Source: Heliomicrobium undosum
GTDB taxonomy: Bacteria > Bacillota > Desulfitobacteriia > Heliobacteriales > Heliobacteriaceae
Length of the DNA: 64,000 bases
Assembly: GCF_009877425.1 (NCBI RefSeq)
Contig: NZ_WXEY01000014.1
Coordinates: forward strand, 18,133 to 82,132
Direction: 5' to 3'
The notes beneath the pieces are model-generated. The model worked only from the letters and a program-made list of their open reading frames with translations. It ran no database searches and had not been told where the DNA came from. The translations under genes were made by a program, and so were the position numbers. This document shows positions 46,699 to 57,532 of this stretch, one piece after another (positions within the stretch are counted from its first letter, which is position 1; each line of letters opens with the position of its first letter).

Positions 46699-46713
46699 AG
46701 TGGGGGAAGCAGG

Positions 46714-47931
46714 TTAACTGGCGGCCACATTGTCACCGCTGTTTTCACAGTTAGAAGCAGCGGTGACGGTCATCACTGCTTTGCCGGCCTTGGCGGCAGG
46801 CGCAGGGGACACCTTCAGGCCTGCCGTCCTGGAAACTCGGGTCACCTTCGCGCCGGCGGCCTTGGCGCTTCGGGCACGCTTTTTGAAAGGCTGCACATTG
46901 TGCATATTCGTTTCGTCGTCAGCGGCTGCCGCGACGGGATTGACTTTTCGGCGCAATCGCCCATACTCGCGGGAACCCCAGCGGCTCAAAGCATCATCTT
47001 CATGGACGCTCAGGGTCACATTGTGGATGTTGGGGTATATCTTTTTGAGGCGGCGCTGGATCTCATATTTCACGTCTTCCGCTTCGGAGACAGACATGTC
47101 TTCAGGCAATTCAATCGTGCCGTCCACATCGAGGTAGGAACCTTCCTGAACGACATCCAGTTCGTAGAGGTCCTCGACGCCCTCCACCTCCATGATCGCT
47201 TCACCGATCTCGTCGACCACCTCTTCCGGCGCCGTATAGCCGATGAGGCCCTTGACGTTCTCCGAGGCGATCTTCAGGGCGATCCCGAACAGCAGGACGC
47301 CGATGCTTACGCCGGCCAACCCGTCGCCCCACGGGGCGACGCCCAGATGGGCGGCGGTGATGCCGGAACTGGCGATGACGATGGCGACCGTGGCCAGGAG
47401 GTCTTCAAAAAAGACGAGGCGCGTTTCCGGCGAGGCCAGGTGATACTTGGAGAAGGACAAGCGGACGAGGGCGAAGCCCCGGGCATCCGATTCGGCCTCC
47501 CGACCGATGTCCTTCATGGCCTGGTAGAGGACGAAGCCGTCCACAAGCAGCGATGCGAGCAGGACAGCCTGGTTCCACCAGAAGCCGGAGACGGGGTGGG
47601 GGTGCAGCATGGCGCCGTAGGCCGATTGGATGGTGCGCAGGGCGTTGTAGGCCATGAAAAGGGCGACAAAGAGAACGATCAGATTGGACAGTCGGCCGAA
47701 ACCGTTGGGAAAGGTGGACGTTGGTTTGCGGGCGGCGAAGACGGATCCGGTGAAGACGGCCGCCTGGGCGGAACCGTCGTTGAAGCTGTGGACCGCTTCG
47801 GCCTGCATGGCCGGGGAACCAGTCGCCATGAAGGCAACCCATTTGAGCACGGCGAGAAAGTAGTTTCCGAGTGCGCTCTGGAGCGCCGTGTAGTTGGCCT
47901 GTTTCAGCAAGGCAACTGCTTGCTTACCCAA
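46714..47931 (-). CDS. Cation diffusion facilitator (CDF) family transporter
   Basis: 405 residues with six hydrophobic segments. The second segment keeps the metal-site pattern HSFNDGSAQ, and the fifth-segment region has FFEDLLATV. A cytoplasmic dimerisation domain follows (about 215-310, with DVDGTIELPEDM). CDF proteins export Zn, Fe, Mn or Co against protons. The last 80 residues are an Ala/Lys/Arg-rich tail not normal for the family. The TTG start has AAGGAGAGG about 10 bases upstream. Confidence 0.85.
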   Translation of the reverse strand: MGKQAVALLKQANYTALQSALGNYFLAVLKWVAFMATGSPAMQAEAVHSFNDGSAQAAVFTGSVFAARKPTSTFPNGFGRLSNLIVLFVALFMAYNALRTIQSAYGAMLHPHPVSGFWWNQAVLLASLLVDGFVLYQAMKDIGREAESDARGFALVRLSFSKYHLASPETRLVFFEDLLATVAIVIASSGITAAHLGVAPWGDGLAGVSIGVLLFGIALKIASENVKGLIGYTAPEEVVDEIGEAIMEVEGVEDLYELDVVQEGSYLDVDGTIELPEDMSVSEAEDVKYEIQRRLKKIYPNIHNVTLSVHEDDALSRWGSREYGRLRRKVNPVAAAADDETNMHNVQPFKKRARSAKAAGAKVTRVSRTAGLKVSPAPAAKAGKAVMTVTAASNCENSGDNVAAS

Positions 47932-48277
47932 GTAGTTTTTTCCTCTCCTTTTGCCATGGGGAAGACGAACAACGACGGGTGATGCCTATACGTTGGAAGA
48001 AATAAAGCAGTTCGTTGCACGCCCGTTGATAGAACAACAAGTATACCGGTGAAAGAACAACAAAAATGACCAGTGTGATATCAATGTATTGAGTCGGGGT
48101 CATTTTTAATCCCTATTGTAAACGATTTTTGCGGCCCCTTCCATGGGCGGATCAGCGCAAGGAAGCGCTGGATAAGGGAATTCAGGCTTCTGGGAGCATT
48201 CCGCGCAGGTGGAGCCGATCTTCTTGCCCGCTAGCGAGGAATCTCTGGTTCTCTCAACGTTTTTCTTAAAAAGGGTG

Positions 48278-48305
48278 TTGACAAAGGTCATGTATTTTGT
48301 ATAAA
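48278..48305 (+). promoter_or_regulatory. Strong promoter upstream of the efflux operon
   Basis: TTGACA (48278-48283), 16 bases, TATAAA (48300-48305). It points toward the MacAB-like operon and leaves a leader of about 230 bases. Confidence 0.55.
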
Positions 48306-48466
48306 GGGGCCGATTTGACGTGAATTTGCCGGATAATCGCTTTCGCTCCGCAGCGCCATCGCTAAGAGTCCACGAGAAAATTTGCCCGACCAGCCCTATG
48401 CCGACTTTGGCAGGCAATGGGTGCTTTTCCGATAAGACAGTGCTGGTTGCCGATTGCACTGAATAG

Positions 48467-48481
48467 TACAATAACATTGTA
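48467..48481. promoter_or_regulatory. Inverted repeat TACAAT-N3-ATTGTA, operator candidate
   Basis: A perfect 6-3-6 palindrome about 60 bases before the adaptor gene. It is the size of a small repressor site, and no regulator gene is adjacent. It may overlap a weaker second promoter. Confidence 0.45.
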
Positions 48482-48539
48482 TCGATAGGTCTTACAATAT
48501 ATCACAGGAAATCGAAAGTAAAGTAAGGAGCAATGCCTG

Positions 48540-50447
48540 ATGTCTACACCGAGGCAAAAGGCGATCGCTGCCGCGCTGGCTGTGATCGTCCTGTCAGGGG
48601 CCGGATACGGTTACTACGCGCGCGAGTCGGCTGCACGGGAAAGCGCGCAGGCTGTCCAGTACAGCGCTGTTGAACTGGGAGACGTGACCGAAACAGTCTC
48701 CGCCTCCGGCGCGATTCAGACGCCCCAGCAGATTAAACTGAGCTTCACCGCCGGCGGCGGCCGGCTGACCTCCGTCGCCGTCAAGGTGGGCGATCGCGTC
48801 CAGGCCGGCCAGACGATCGCCACCCTCGATGACGCCAACGCCCGCGCCCAGATCGCCAGCGCCCAGGCTAACGTCGCCTCCGCCCAGGCCAAGCTGGAAC
48901 AGACCCGCCGCGGCGCCACCGCAGAGGCCGTCGCCCTCCAGCAGGCCAACGTGGACAAGGCGAAAGCCGCCTGGGACGGGGCGAAGCAGGCCTATGAAAA
49001 CCAATTGGTCCTCTACAACGACCGCAGCGCCGCCCAGCAGGCCGTCGTCAACGCCCAGAACCAGGTCGATACGACGGCCATCCAACTGCGCAATGCCCAG
49101 GCCGGCCTGGAAGCCGCCAAGGCCAAACTCTCCGCCGCCCAGGCCGGACCCTCTGAGGCGACCTTGAACGCCTCCCGGACGGCCGTTGAGGTGGCCGAAC
49201 GGCTGTTAGTCATCGCCGAGGACCAGTTGAACAACGCTCGCATCCAGTTGAACGACGCCTACGCCACGCCGGGCCCCATCGGCCCCGATGGGTTGCCGAC
49301 AGCCAACACGTCCGCCATTCGCCAGGCCGAATCGGTCTACAACCAGGCCCAGTCCTCCTACAACCAGTCAAGAGTCAACCTGGCCAACGCCCAGAAGCAA
49401 CTGGCCGACCTGCAGGCCGGGCCGGATGCCAACGTCCTCGCCCAGACACTGGCCGCCGTTAACCAGGCGCAAGCCTCGGTCGATCAGGCCCAGGCCAGCC
49501 ACAACGCCGCCAAACAAGCCCTGACCTATGCTCAGCAGAACTTTGAAAACCGCAACCAGGCCAAGGCCCAACTGGACCAGGTGAAAAACAGCCTCGACCA
49601 GGCCGAAGCGGCTTACAACGCGACCGTGGCCCAGATGAACCAGACCCTGGCCCCCCCGGACAGCGCCGCCATCACCGCCGCTCAGGCGACGGTTGCCCAG
49701 GCCCAGGCCGCGCTCCGCCAGCAGGAGGTGGCCCTCAATAACCTGAAGCTGACGTCCCCTATCGACGCCATCGTCGCCCAGGTGAACGGCAATGTGGGCG
49801 AATTGCCTTCCGCCGCGACACCCCTCGTCGTCCTCAATGACGCGAACGGCGACAACTTGCAGGTGATGGCCCAGATCAGCCAGAGCGACGTAGGCAAAAT
49901 CCAGGGCGGCCAGCCGGCCGAGTTCACCGTCTCCACCTATCCCGACAAGACCTTCCAAGGCGCCGTGCTCATGGTCTACCCAGAGGCGGTTACGACAAAC
50001 GGCGTCACCAGTTACAACGTGCAACTCTCTGTCGACAACGCCGAAGGACTCCTCAAGCCCGGCATGACAACGAGCGTCACTATCACCACGGGATCCCACC
50101 AAAACGTCATCTTCGTCCCTGCCCAGGCCTTGAAGGAGCATGATGGCGTCACCGGCGTCTATGTGGCACCTGATAGTGTCGCGAGCGGTCAAAGCGATCA
50201 ATCTGCGCAAACCGCTCAATCTGATCAGAACAGCCGTTCCAGCAAAAACACGGCCCCTGTCTTCCGCCCCGTCGTCACCGGCCTTTTCTCGACAGACCGC
50301 GTCGAGATCGTCGCAGGCCTCAGCGAAGGTGAGCGCTATGCCCTTTCCAACACCTCGACGGAGAAAAAAGCGTCTGCCGGCGCCTTCAACTTCGGAGCGG
50401 CCAAGTCGAACGGCGCCGCTGCCGTCAAAACCGGGGGAGGGAAGTAG
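48540..50447 (+). CDS. HlyD/MacA-type efflux adaptor protein
   Basis: 635 residues, long for the family. N-terminal anchor (about 9-27), lipoyl half-domain ([16 protein letters not shown]), a very long Ala/Gln-rich coiled coil (about 95-400), second lipoyl half ([17 protein letters not shown]) and beta-barrel domains. The coiled coil holds three related segments ([27 protein letters not shown]), suggesting internal duplication. It would link the MacB-type transporter to the wall or carry substrate across the outer face. The ATP-binding gene follows after 2 bases. Confidence 0.88.
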   Translation: MSTPRQKAIAAALAVIVLSGAGYGYYARESAARESAQAVQYSAVELGDVTETVSASGAIQTPQQIKLSFTAGGGRLTSVAVKVGDRVQAGQTIATLDDANARAQIASAQANVASAQAKLEQTRRGATAEAVALQQANVDKAKAAWDGAKQAYENQLVLYNDRSAAQQAVVNAQNQVDTTAIQLRNAQAGLEAAKAKLSAAQAGPSEATLNASRTAVEVAERLLVIAEDQLNNARIQLNDAYATPGPIGPDGLPTANTSAIRQAESVYNQAQSSYNQSRVNLANAQKQLADLQAGPDANVLAQTLAAVNQAQASVDQAQASHNAAKQALTYAQQNFENRNQAKAQLDQVKNSLDQAEAAYNATVAQMNQTLAPPDSAAITAAQATVAQAQAALRQQEVALNNLKLTSPIDAIVAQVNGNVGELPSAATPLVVLNDANGDNLQVMAQISQSDVGKIQGGQPAEFTVSTYPDKTFQGAVLMVYPEAVTTNGVTSYNVQLSVDNAEGLLKPGMTTSVTITTGSHQNVIFVPAQALKEHDGVTGVYVAPDSVASGQSDQSAQTAQSDQNSRSSKNTAPVFRPVVTGLFSTDRVEIVAGLSEGERYALSNTSTEKKASAGAFNFGAAKSNGAAAVKTGGGK

Positions 50448-50449
50448 TC

Positions 50450-51205
50450 ATGAACCCGGTCATCCGCCTCCAGGACATTGAAAAACACTACCGCATCGGC
50501 GATCAGGAGATCCGGGCGCTGCGCGGCGTCAGCCTGGAGATCAATGAAGGTGAGTTTGTCGCCATCATGGGCCCCTCCGGCTCGGGCAAGTCGACGATGA
50601 TGAACGTCATCGGCTGCCTGGACAAGCCCTCCCTCGGCGAATACTACCTGGACGGTCAAGCCGTCTCCAAAGCCGCTGATGACGAACTGGCCCACATCCG
50701 CAACAAAAAGATCGGCTTCATCTTCCAGAGCTTCAACCTGCTCGCCCGGACCGAAGCCGTGGAAAATGTGGAACTGCCCATGCTCTACGCCGGCGTCAGC
50801 GCCAAGGACCGGCGCCGGCGGGCGCTGGCCGCCCTGGAAGCGGTGGGCCTCGCCAACCGTATCCACAACAAGCCGAACGAACTCTCCGGCGGCCAGCAGC
50901 AGCGCGTCTCCATCGCCCGCGCCCTGGCCAACGACCCCGTCATCCTGCTCGCTGACGAGCCGACGGGCGCGCTCGACTCGAAGACGACGACGGAGATCCT
51001 GAGCATTTTTCAGCAACTGAACGACGCCGGCAAGACGGTCATCGTCGTCACCCACGAAGCGGAAGTGGCCGAACACGCCAAGCGGGTTGTCCGCTTCCTC
51101 GACGGCAAGATCATTGAAGACAGTCCCGTCACCCAGCGCCGGCTGGCTGGCGGCGGGGAGGCCGGAAAGGGGGAGGCCGTTAACGGGGAGGTGGCCTGCG
51201 CGTGA
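50450..51205 (+). CDS. MacB/LolD-type ABC transporter ATP-binding protein
   Basis: 251 residues with all ATPase motifs: Walker [11 protein letters not shown]-loop, signature [15 protein letters not shown], Walker [14 protein letters not shown] and the H-loop His in VVTHEAEV. It powers the permease encoded next, whose GTG start overlaps its stop by 4 bases. Systems of this kind export peptides, antibiotics or lipoproteins; the substrate is unknown here. Confidence 0.93.
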   Translation: MNPVIRLQDIEKHYRIGDQEIRALRGVSLEINEGEFVAIMGPSGSGKSTMMNVIGCLDKPSLGEYYLDGQAVSKAADDELAHIRNKKIGFIFQSFNLLARTEAVENVELPMLYAGVSAKDRRRRALAALEAVGLANRIHNKPNELSGGQQQRVSIARALANDPVILLADEPTGALDSKTTTEILSIFQQLNDAGKTVIVVTHEAEVAEHAKRVVRFLDGKIIEDSPVTQRRLAGGGEAGKGEAVNGEVACA

Positions 51206-52416
51206 ACATCCGGGAGACGATCCGCCTGGCCTTTCGCAGCGTCAAGGTGAACAAGATGCGCTCCTTCTTGACGGCCCTCGGCATCATCATCGGTGTCTCC
51301 GCCGTGATCACCCTCGTCGCCATCGGTCAGGGCGCTTCCAGCAGCATCACCGACCAGATCCAGGGCCTTGGCAGCAACCTCCTCATCGTCTCACCCGGCC
51401 AGGCCTCCCAGGGCGGCGTTCACATGGGCGCCGGCACCTTGAATACCTTGACGCCGGAAGACGCCAACGCCATATCCAAGCTCCGCAGCGTGTCCGCCGT
51501 TTCCCCGAGCGTAACCAGGCAGGCGCAACTGGTCTACCGCAACCAGAACATGAGCGCCACCGTCGAGGGCACGAGCGCCGACTACCCCCGTGTTCGCAGC
51601 ACAGAGTTGCAGGCGGGACGCTTTTTTAACAAATATGAGGTCCAGGGCCAGGCCAATGTGGCCATCGTCGGCGCCAACGTGGTGGAAAACCTCTTTGGCG
51701 ACCGCGACGCCGGCGTTATCGGCCAGAAGATCGAGATCAAGCAGATCCCCTTCACCATCATCGGCGTCCTGGAGAGCCAGGGCGGCGGCATGACCAACAA
51801 CGACGACCGCGTCTTCGTCCCTGTCACCACCGCCATGAACCGCCTCTTCGGCATGACCAAGGTCAACACCATCTACGTTTCCGCCCTCTCCACCGACGTC
51901 ATCGACCAGGCCCAGGCGGAAGTGACATCGACCCTGCGCATCCAGCACAATCTCTCGACCAGAGAGGACAATGACTTCTCCATCACGTCCCAGGCCCAGA
52001 TCCTGAACACCGCCCAGGGGATCACCGGCATTATGACCTCATTGCTCGCCGGTATCGCCGCCATCTCCCTCATCGTCGGCGGCATCGGCATTATGAACAT
52101 CATGCTCGTCTCAGTGACCGAGCGCACCCGCGAGATCGGCATCCGCAAAGCCATCGGGGCCACCCGCGGCGTCATCCTGCGTCAGTTCCTCATCGAATCC
52201 ATCGTCCTCAGCCTCGCTGGCGGCATCATCGGCATCATCATCGGCGTCGGCGGCTCCCAACTGATCGGCAGCATGACCGCCTTGACGACGAAAGTGACTT
52301 TGACGCCAGTGCTTTTCTCCTTCTTCTTCTCCATGCTCGTCGGCGTCGTTTTCGGGGTGTACCCGGCGAGGAAGGCGGCGAGTTTGAATCCGATTGATGC
52401 GTTGCGGTATGAGTAA
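51202..52416 (+). CDS. MacB-type FtsX-domain permease
   Basis: 404 residues: a first membrane helix (about 20-42), a large extracellular MacB_PCD domain, then three C-terminal helices of the FtsX domain ([34 protein letters not shown]). The motif [14 protein letters not shown] is the coupling region to the ATPase. It works by mechanotransmission with the adaptor and ATPase genes upstream. A terminator follows. Confidence 0.93.
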   Translation: MNIRETIRLAFRSVKVNKMRSFLTALGIIIGVSAVITLVAIGQGASSSITDQIQGLGSNLLIVSPGQASQGGVHMGAGTLNTLTPEDANAISKLRSVSAVSPSVTRQAQLVYRNQNMSATVEGTSADYPRVRSTELQAGRFFNKYEVQGQANVAIVGANVVENLFGDRDAGVIGQKIEIKQIPFTIIGVLESQGGGMTNNDDRVFVPVTTAMNRLFGMTKVNTIYVSALSTDVIDQAQAEVTSTLRIQHNLSTREDNDFSITSQAQILNTAQGITGIMTSLLAGIAAISLIVGGIGIMNIMLVSVTERTREIGIRKAIGATRGVILRQFLIESIVLSLAGGIIGIIIGVGGSQLIGSMTALTTKVTLTPVLFSFFFSMLVGVVFGVYPARKAASLNPIDALRYE

Positions 52417-52467
52417 GGTAATCTAGAGGGATTAAAGATCACAGATTCCGCAATATGCTTTTTTAGC

Positions 52468-52496
52468 GCCTCTGCCATTCTTGGCAGGGGCTTTAT
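52468..52496 (+). terminator. Terminator of the efflux operon
   Basis: 9-bp stem with one wobble pair (52468-52476 with 52483-52491) and a T-rich end. Confidence 0.7.
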
Positions 52497-52512
52497 TATC
52501 GTCACAGCTGCC

Positions 52513-52650
52513 TTGCATATTTTTAATCTTTATCGATGGAGCCGGCAGAATTCAGATCAGAAAGGAACAGCGCTGTATTTGGGAATTATGGTCACCCTAG
52601 GTTGTTTTTTCTGGTTTATCATTGCGCTATTTGCTTTCTTTATTAAATAA
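52513..52650 (+). CDS. Possible small membrane protein (uncertain)
   Basis: A 45-codon frame from TTG. The second half is strongly hydrophobic (LGIMVTLGCFFWFIIALF) and ends in KKstop-like basic residues (FFIK). No ribosome site stands before the TTG, and the frame stays open upstream through the operon terminator. It may be the tail of a lost gene. The hydrophobic helix is clear, its expression is not. Confidence 0.25.
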   Translation: MHIFNLYRWSRQNSDQKGTALYLGIMVTLGCFFWFIIALFAFFIK

Positions 52651-53386
52651 ACTCGTGTCGTCCTTTTCTTTTAAGGATTCCGTGCTGCCTAAACCACATT
52701 TTTGAACAGCGGCGGAAAAACGCACAAAAAAAGACAGGCCCTCCTATAGTAGACGCTTCAGCTAAAACATTTCGTTTTGAATCTGAACACGTCGTCTAAT
52801 CAACCGTAAAAAACGGACACCCCCTTGGGTTCGCAACGATTCCATTGCGAGATTTCCCAGGGGGTGTCTTGTCTGTTCGCTTTTAAACGCATTGACTCCG
52901 CCAACACGCGGCGAGAGAGAAATCATTACCAGAAAATGCCCGTCCAGGATGCGCACTTATCTGTTGAAAAGCATCAAAAAGTAATATATCATACTGATAT
53001 AGTTCCCTCAATCACATGACTTCCAAATAGGTTATATTTTTCCCTTGGGATACCGCAGGGCTCCTCCTGTCACGATGCAGTTGATATGAAAGGGTGGTGG
53101 AGACTAGTACAGATAGCGACATAGTACATAGATAGGGACGGGTTACACAGCGCACAGCATGCCCCTGATAAAAAACCACGGCAAATTGTCTGGAAAATTG
53201 ACGATTCCGAAAAAAGAGATTCTTTTCTAGTGTCATACACAAGTGCCATACACGGTGTCACTCACAACTAGACTTTGGCATGATTCATACGCATGATCCC
53301 ATGGCATCACCCCATTCCCCCATTCCCCCATTCATCGCCCCCATGTCCGAAATTTTCTCAATATACACTCAGGAGGGAATATTGCA
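52651..53386. other. Gene-poor region
   Basis: 736 bases without a supported gene. It holds an orphan minus-strand terminator at 52808 and a short tandem repeat of CCCCCATT-like units at about 53313-53337. Several frames of 60-75 codons lack ribosome sites and domains. Base composition is lower in GC than the neighbours, as in decayed or transferred DNA. Confidence 0.45.
52808..52868 (-). terminator. Orphan strong terminator, minus strand
   Basis: Outer 9-bp stem (52816-52824 with 52860-52868), inner 6-bp stem (52831-52836 with 52845-52850), and six T after it on the minus strand. No minus-strand gene lies upstream of it for 2 kb. Confidence 0.65.
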
Positions 53387-54433
53387 ATGAAGGAAACAAT
53401 GCACGCAGCAGAAGATCACTTCGACTTGGCGAACGTGAAAATCACCGATGTCATCGACATCGAGTTTTTGCAAAAATTCCAGGACGACTTCGCCACCGGG
53501 ATCGGCTTGGCCAGCGTCACCGTCGATCTTGACGGCATGCCGGTGACGAAACCGAGCCGGTACACCCGTTTTTGCATGGACTTCACCCATTCCACCGAAA
53601 TCGGAGACAAGCGGTGCGCCGAATCTCACCGCAAAGGCGGGGAAGAGGCGGCGCGAACCGGCAAGCCCTACATCTATGAATGCCACGCGGGCCTGATCGA
53701 TTTTGCCGTGCCCATCATGCTGGAGGGCAGACAGATCGGGACCATCCTGGGCGGGCAGATCCTGTCCCATGCGCCGGAACTGGAAAAATACGAGCGGATC
53801 GCCCGGGAGATCGGCGTCCACTCCGACGCCTATGTAGAGGCCGTGAAAGAAGTCAAAACACTCACCTACGAGCGGATCGAAGCGGCCGCCAACGTCCTGT
53901 GGACCATAGCCAACAACATGACCAAGACCTGGTATGACCAGCACAAGCTCGGTGGCCTCGCGCGGGTCCTCAACGAAAACATCACCCAGATGTCCGCGAC
54001 GATGGAGCAGATGGCCGCCTCCGCCAACGAAGTGAACGAAAACCAACTGAAGTTGAACAGTGAAATTCAAAGCGTCAGTAATTTGACGGAAAAGATCAAT
54101 GAAGTCATCGATTTCATCAAGGAAATCGCCGACGAAACCCGGCTGTTGGGTCTCAACGCCGCCATTGAAGCCGCCAAAGCGGGAGACGCCGGGCTCGGTT
54201 TCGGCGTCGTGGCCCAGGAGATCCGCAAGCTGTCCAACGACTCGAAACAGACCGTCAACAAGATTAAGGAATTCACCCTGGAAATCAAAAAATCCGTCGC
54301 CCACACGGTCAAGATGGGCGACTCGACGACCACCGCCACCCAGCAGCAAGCCTCGGCCATCGAAGAAGTCAGCGCAAGTCTCCAGGACATCGCTACCCTT
54401 TCCGACAGCCTAGAGAACCTGGCCTCGAAATAG
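53387..54433 (+). CDS. Soluble PocR-domain chemoreceptor
   Basis: 348 residues, no membrane segment. The PocR sensory domain (about 15-180) has the Cys-containing pattern [31 protein letters not shown] and GGQIL. PocR domains bind small molecules such as C3 diols or acids and may hold metal through their Cys. A signalling module follows with [17 protein letters not shown] and [16 protein letters not shown] has AGGAGGG 9 bases upstream. The cheW gene follows at 33 bases, so the pair is probably one transcript. Confidence 0.87.
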   Translation: MKETMHAAEDHFDLANVKITDVIDIEFLQKFQDDFATGIGLASVTVDLDGMPVTKPSRYTRFCMDFTHSTEIGDKRCAESHRKGGEEAARTGKPYIYECHAGLIDFAVPIMLEGRQIGTILGGQILSHAPELEKYERIAREIGVHSDAYVEAVKEVKTLTYERIEAAANVLWTIANNMTKTWYDQHKLGGLARVLNENITQMSATMEQMAASANEVNENQLKLNSEIQSVSNLTEKINEVIDFIKEIADETRLLGLNAAIEAAKAGDAGLGFGVVAQEIRKLSNDSKQTVNKIKEFTLEIKKSVAHTVKMGDSTTTATQQQASAIEEVSASLQDIATLSDSLENLASK

Positions 54434-54466
54434 CGATAAATTTATTGTGTGAAGAAGGTGAATCCT

Positions 54467-54940
54467 TTGGCGGTTCTTCAGTTAGTTACCTTCGAATTGT
54501 GCGGAGAAGAATTTGCGATTGACATCGATATTGTCAACGGCATTCTCAAGCTAAAAAGTTACACCATCGTCAAGATCCCCAGCGCATCCAACGGGTTGGA
54601 AGGAATTATCAATCTGAGGGGGAAAGCCGTCCCCGTCTTCAACATGAAAAAGCGGTTTCACTACGCAGACACTGGTGTGAGCGAAGACAGCAAGATCATC
54701 GCGTTGAACAACAACGGCGCCATCGTCGGGTTCATCGTCGATGATGTCACCGACATATTCAAATTGAAGGACGAGGACTTTGAGCCGCTGCCTAGCAGCA
54801 TCACCCATAACTGCGACGGCTATATCAAAGGCATTGGGAAAAACGATGACCGGATCATCATCATCCTGGATCTGATCAAGGCACTGTCCGATAAGGAACT
54901 GAAACAGATTCATACCGTTCCAAGCGCGGCCACGGCGTAA
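54467..54940 (+). CDS. cheW: CheW-family chemotaxis coupling protein
   Basis: 157 residues, a single CheW domain (LQLVTFELCGEEFAIDIDIV, NGLEGIINLRGKAVPVFNM, GFIVDDVTDI). It couples receptors to the CheA kinase in the cytoplasm. TTG 54467 is chosen because GAAGAAGGTGA stands directly upstream; a GTG at 54449 has no such site. Its place behind the PocR receptor suggests a dedicated coupling protein for that soluble receptor. Confidence 0.9.
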   Translation: MAVLQLVTFELCGEEFAIDIDIVNGILKLKSYTIVKIPSASNGLEGIINLRGKAVPVFNMKKRFHYADTGVSEDSKIIALNNNGAIVGFIVDDVTDIFKLKDEDFEPLPSSITHNCDGYIKGIGKNDDRIIIILDLIKALSDKELKQIHTVPSAATA

Positions 54941-54993
54941 AAAGGATGAGTAGTGAAACATCGTCCTAAAATAAATGGGACTCTCATAAGACG

Positions 54994-55035
54994 CAAAAAC
55001 ACCGCCAACAGGCATTCCTGCCTGTTGGCGGTGTT
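54994..55035 (-). terminator. Terminator of the dCache chemoreceptor gene
   Basis: Perfect 17-bp stem (54998-55014 with 55019-55035), followed by TTTTT on the minus strand only, about 140 bases past the receptor stop. Confidence 0.8.
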
Positions 55036-55177
55036 AAGGAATGAAAGAGAATCGCAACGTAACAAGTGATCCAAAAGTAGCCGAATCCGAAGCAACGGCG
55101 ACCGCGGAACCCTTAAAGCTTCCTGAGCCGCTTTACGCATCCCATGCGCCTTAAGCTACCTGAGTAACTGAAGCCCC

Positions 55178-57157
55178 CTAAATCCGAAACCGCTGCACCG
55201 ACGCCTGCAACGCCTCGGCCATCCTCGCCAGGCTCTCGGTCGATAGGGCGATCTGGTCCATCGACGCCGACTGCTCTTCTGTCGAGGCGGCGGCGTTTTG
55301 CGTTTGTCCCGTCGTTTCGCGGACGATGGACTCGATGTGCTCCATCTGGGCCACGATCTCCTGGCCGCCGGCAGAGGCCTGCTGGACGGTGGCGGAGATC
55401 TCCCGGAACTGGCTTTCCACTTCGTCGATCAGGTTTTCCACGATGCCGAACTCGCGCCCGGCCGCCTGAGCAACCTTTGTTCCTGACTGGACCTCGTTGA
55501 TCCCCACGGACATGGCGTTCACAGAGGCTTCCGTCTCTTTTTGAATCGTCTGAATCAAATTGGTGATCTTTTGGGTCGAGTCCTTCGACTCTTCCGCCAG
55601 TTTGCGCACCTCTTCGGCCACGACGGCGAAGCCGCGGCCCATCTCGCCGGCGTGGGCGGCCTCGATGGCGGCGTTGAGGGCCAGCAGGTTGGTCTGTTCA
55701 GCGATGTTGCGGATTGCGGCCACGATCTCGTTGATCTCCTGGGAGCGCTCGTTCAGCTTGGACACCATGTCGCCCGACTGGGTGACCGTGTTTTCAATCC
55801 GGTGCATCTGGTTGATCACCGCCTTGACGGCTCGGCCGCCTTTTTTGGCGGCAACGGTCGTCTTTTCAGCCGCTTCTTCCACCGTTTTGGCGCCGATGGA
55901 CACCGATTGGATCTCCTCGGCCAACTGGCTGGCGACGCTCGTCGTTGATTTTACTGAATTGAACTGGTCATCGGCGCCGGTGGCGATGGCGCTGATCGAC
56001 TCGGCGATCTGGTTGGCTGCGGCAGAGGACTGCTCGGCGCTGGCGGTCAACTCCTCGGCTGAGGCCGCGACCGCTTGTGCCAACTCGGATACGCCTTTGA
56101 CCAGTTGCCGCAGTTGGCTTGCCATGGCGCACAGGTTCTCGTTCAGTTCCCGCATCTCCGTCGTCGTTGATTGGTGCAGTTCGCCTTCGCCAACTGTGAG
56201 GTTGCCCTCGGCCACCCCTTTCATGGCGGCAGCCAGTTTACGAAGGAAAGCGGTGATGTCGTTGGTGACGAAGATGATGATCACGGTCAACACAGTAAGG
56301 GTGATCAGGCTCAGCATCAGTGCGCGAGCGGCGAGGGCGTTAATGGGCGCAAAGAGTTCTTTGACGGGAACGGAAGTGACAACGGCCCAGCCGCTGATCT
56401 CGAGCGGGGAAGAAGAGTAAAACTTTTCCACGCCCTTATAGGGCCGCTGCGCAAAGGTCGGTTCACCGGCCAGGAAGCTCTTCGTTGCTTCCGCCAGGCC
56501 GCCTCCGTCTACCGTGAAGAGGTTGTCCGTATGCTGCAACGACGGGTGAGCGACAAGAAATCCTTTCCGGTCGATCACATAGGGATATCCCGTTTGGCCC
56601 ACTGTTTTGTCGCTGATCAATGTATAGATGGCCTTCAAGTCGAGGTCTGCCGCCACCACGCCGACGATTTGTCCGCCAACCGTGATCGGCGTAACAATGC
56701 TGATGACGGGGCTTTTTGTTTTGACATCGTCATGGATGTCTGTATAGCCGATTCCCTGCCCCTTGCTGCCCACTTGATAGGAAACCTGTTGCCGTGGGTC
56801 GAATCCGGCGGGAGGCGTCCACCCGGAAGCGCTGATAAAGCGCCCGTCCGCATAGGTAACCGTCAGGTCCCGCATCCCCGGATGAAGTTGACGCAGTTTT
56901 TCCAGGTTGCGACGTTGTTCCTCCAAGGTGATGCCGCTGCTGCTGAAGGAGTGCGCCAGCGCCGTGACGGTCGACTGCTTGTCCAGCAACCAGCCCTCCA
57001 ACTCATGTTTAGTATGTTCTGTAGTCAAGGCGATCGTCTGGCGGATTTGCTGATCTAAGGCAGTTTTCGCGCCCCAGTAAGAGGAGGCACTGATTAGTCC
57101 GATCCCAATGATGACGGGTAGTACGATAAAAAGCAGCAACCGTGTCCGTAATCCCAT
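55178..57157 (-). CDS. Methyl-accepting chemotaxis protein with dCache sensor
   Basis: 659 residues: membrane helix at about 5-25, extracellular double Cache domain (about 30-275, [24 protein letters not shown] and [11 protein letters not shown]), second helix at about 283-303, HAMP, and a long signalling domain with [18 protein letters not shown] and [18 protein letters not shown]. dCache domains bind amino acids, organic acids or similar nutrients. The ATG at 57157 has GAGAGGAG 8 bases upstream. A GTCGATAA at 57259-57266 (read on the minus strand) may be a sigma-D -10. Confidence 0.9.
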   Translation of the reverse strand: MGLRTRLLLFIVLPVIIGIGLISASSYWGAKTALDQQIRQTIALTTEHTKHELEGWLLDKQSTVTALAHSFSSSGITLEEQRRNLEKLRQLHPGMRDLTVTYADGRFISASGWTPPAGFDPRQQVSYQVGSKGQGIGYTDIHDDVKTKSPVISIVTPITVGGQIVGVVAADLDLKAIYTLISDKTVGQTGYPYVIDRKGFLVAHPSLQHTDNLFTVDGGGLAEATKSFLAGEPTFAQRPYKGVEKFYSSSPLEISGWAVVTSVPVKELFAPINALAARALMLSLITLTVLTVIIIFVTNDITAFLRKLAAAMKGVAEGNLTVGEGELHQSTTTEMRELNENLCAMASQLRQLVKGVSELAQAVAASAEELTASAEQSSAAANQIAESISAIATGADDQFNSVKSTTSVASQLAEEIQSVSIGAKTVEEAAEKTTVAAKKGGRAVKAVINQMHRIENTVTQSGDMVSKLNERSQEINEIVAAIRNIAEQTNLLALNAAIEAAHAGEMGRGFAVVAEEVRKLAEESKDSTQKITNLIQTIQKETEASVNAMSVGINEVQSGTKVAQAAGREFGIVENLIDEVESQFREISATVQQASAGGQEIVAQMEHIESIVRETTGQTQNAAASTEEQSASMDQIALSTESLARMAEALQASVQRFRI

Positions 57158-57532
57158 AACCATCGCTCCTCTCAAAACGCGAGTCCATCCATGAACCACC
57201 TTCTTGTCGCTACGGATGGGTCACCTTTTTTTTACATTCATTGCCCACATTTCTCGTTTTATCGACATTTTCTGATGTTCTATTCGACAAGGGGAGATTT
57301 CAAACCTGCTTACGCTGTTTTAATTTTTTAACAGTCTATTGTTTAATATGTTTTTAGGGTTTTACGAATAAAAATATATAGTCAAAACGTAGCGCCTTAT
57401 GGTACGCTTTCACTAGCCTTTCACTGTTCTTTTATTCGTCTTTTATTAGCTTGTTTTACAAAATACCTTACGGGAAAGGCCAAAACCTAGACCACAGGCG
57501 ACGGTAAAATAATAATGCCGGGGATGATCCGC
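57158..57532. other. Divergent control region
   Basis: AT-rich region between the dCache receptor and the PAS-GGDEF-EAL gene. Apart from the possible sigma-D -10 at 57259-57266 (minus) nothing specific was recognised. Confidence 0.4.

Larger units (their letters stand above)
47932..48539. other. 608-base intergenic region with the macAB-type operon leader
   Basis: No convincing gene; the minus-strand frame 48106-48477 has no ribosome site or domain. The region holds a good promoter at 48278 and an inverted repeat at 48467, described separately. The 235-base leader contains short stems (for example TGCCGACTTTGGCA near 48401) but no riboswitch I recognise. Confidence 0.45.

Noticed and set aside
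48106..48477. Minus-strand frame of 123 codons before the efflux operon
   Set aside because: No ribosome site, no family features, low-complexity composition; it lies opposite the operon's promoter and leader.
53313..53337. CRISPR-like array from repeated CCCCCATT units
   Set aside because: Three contiguous 8-base units without spacers; a simple tandem repeat.
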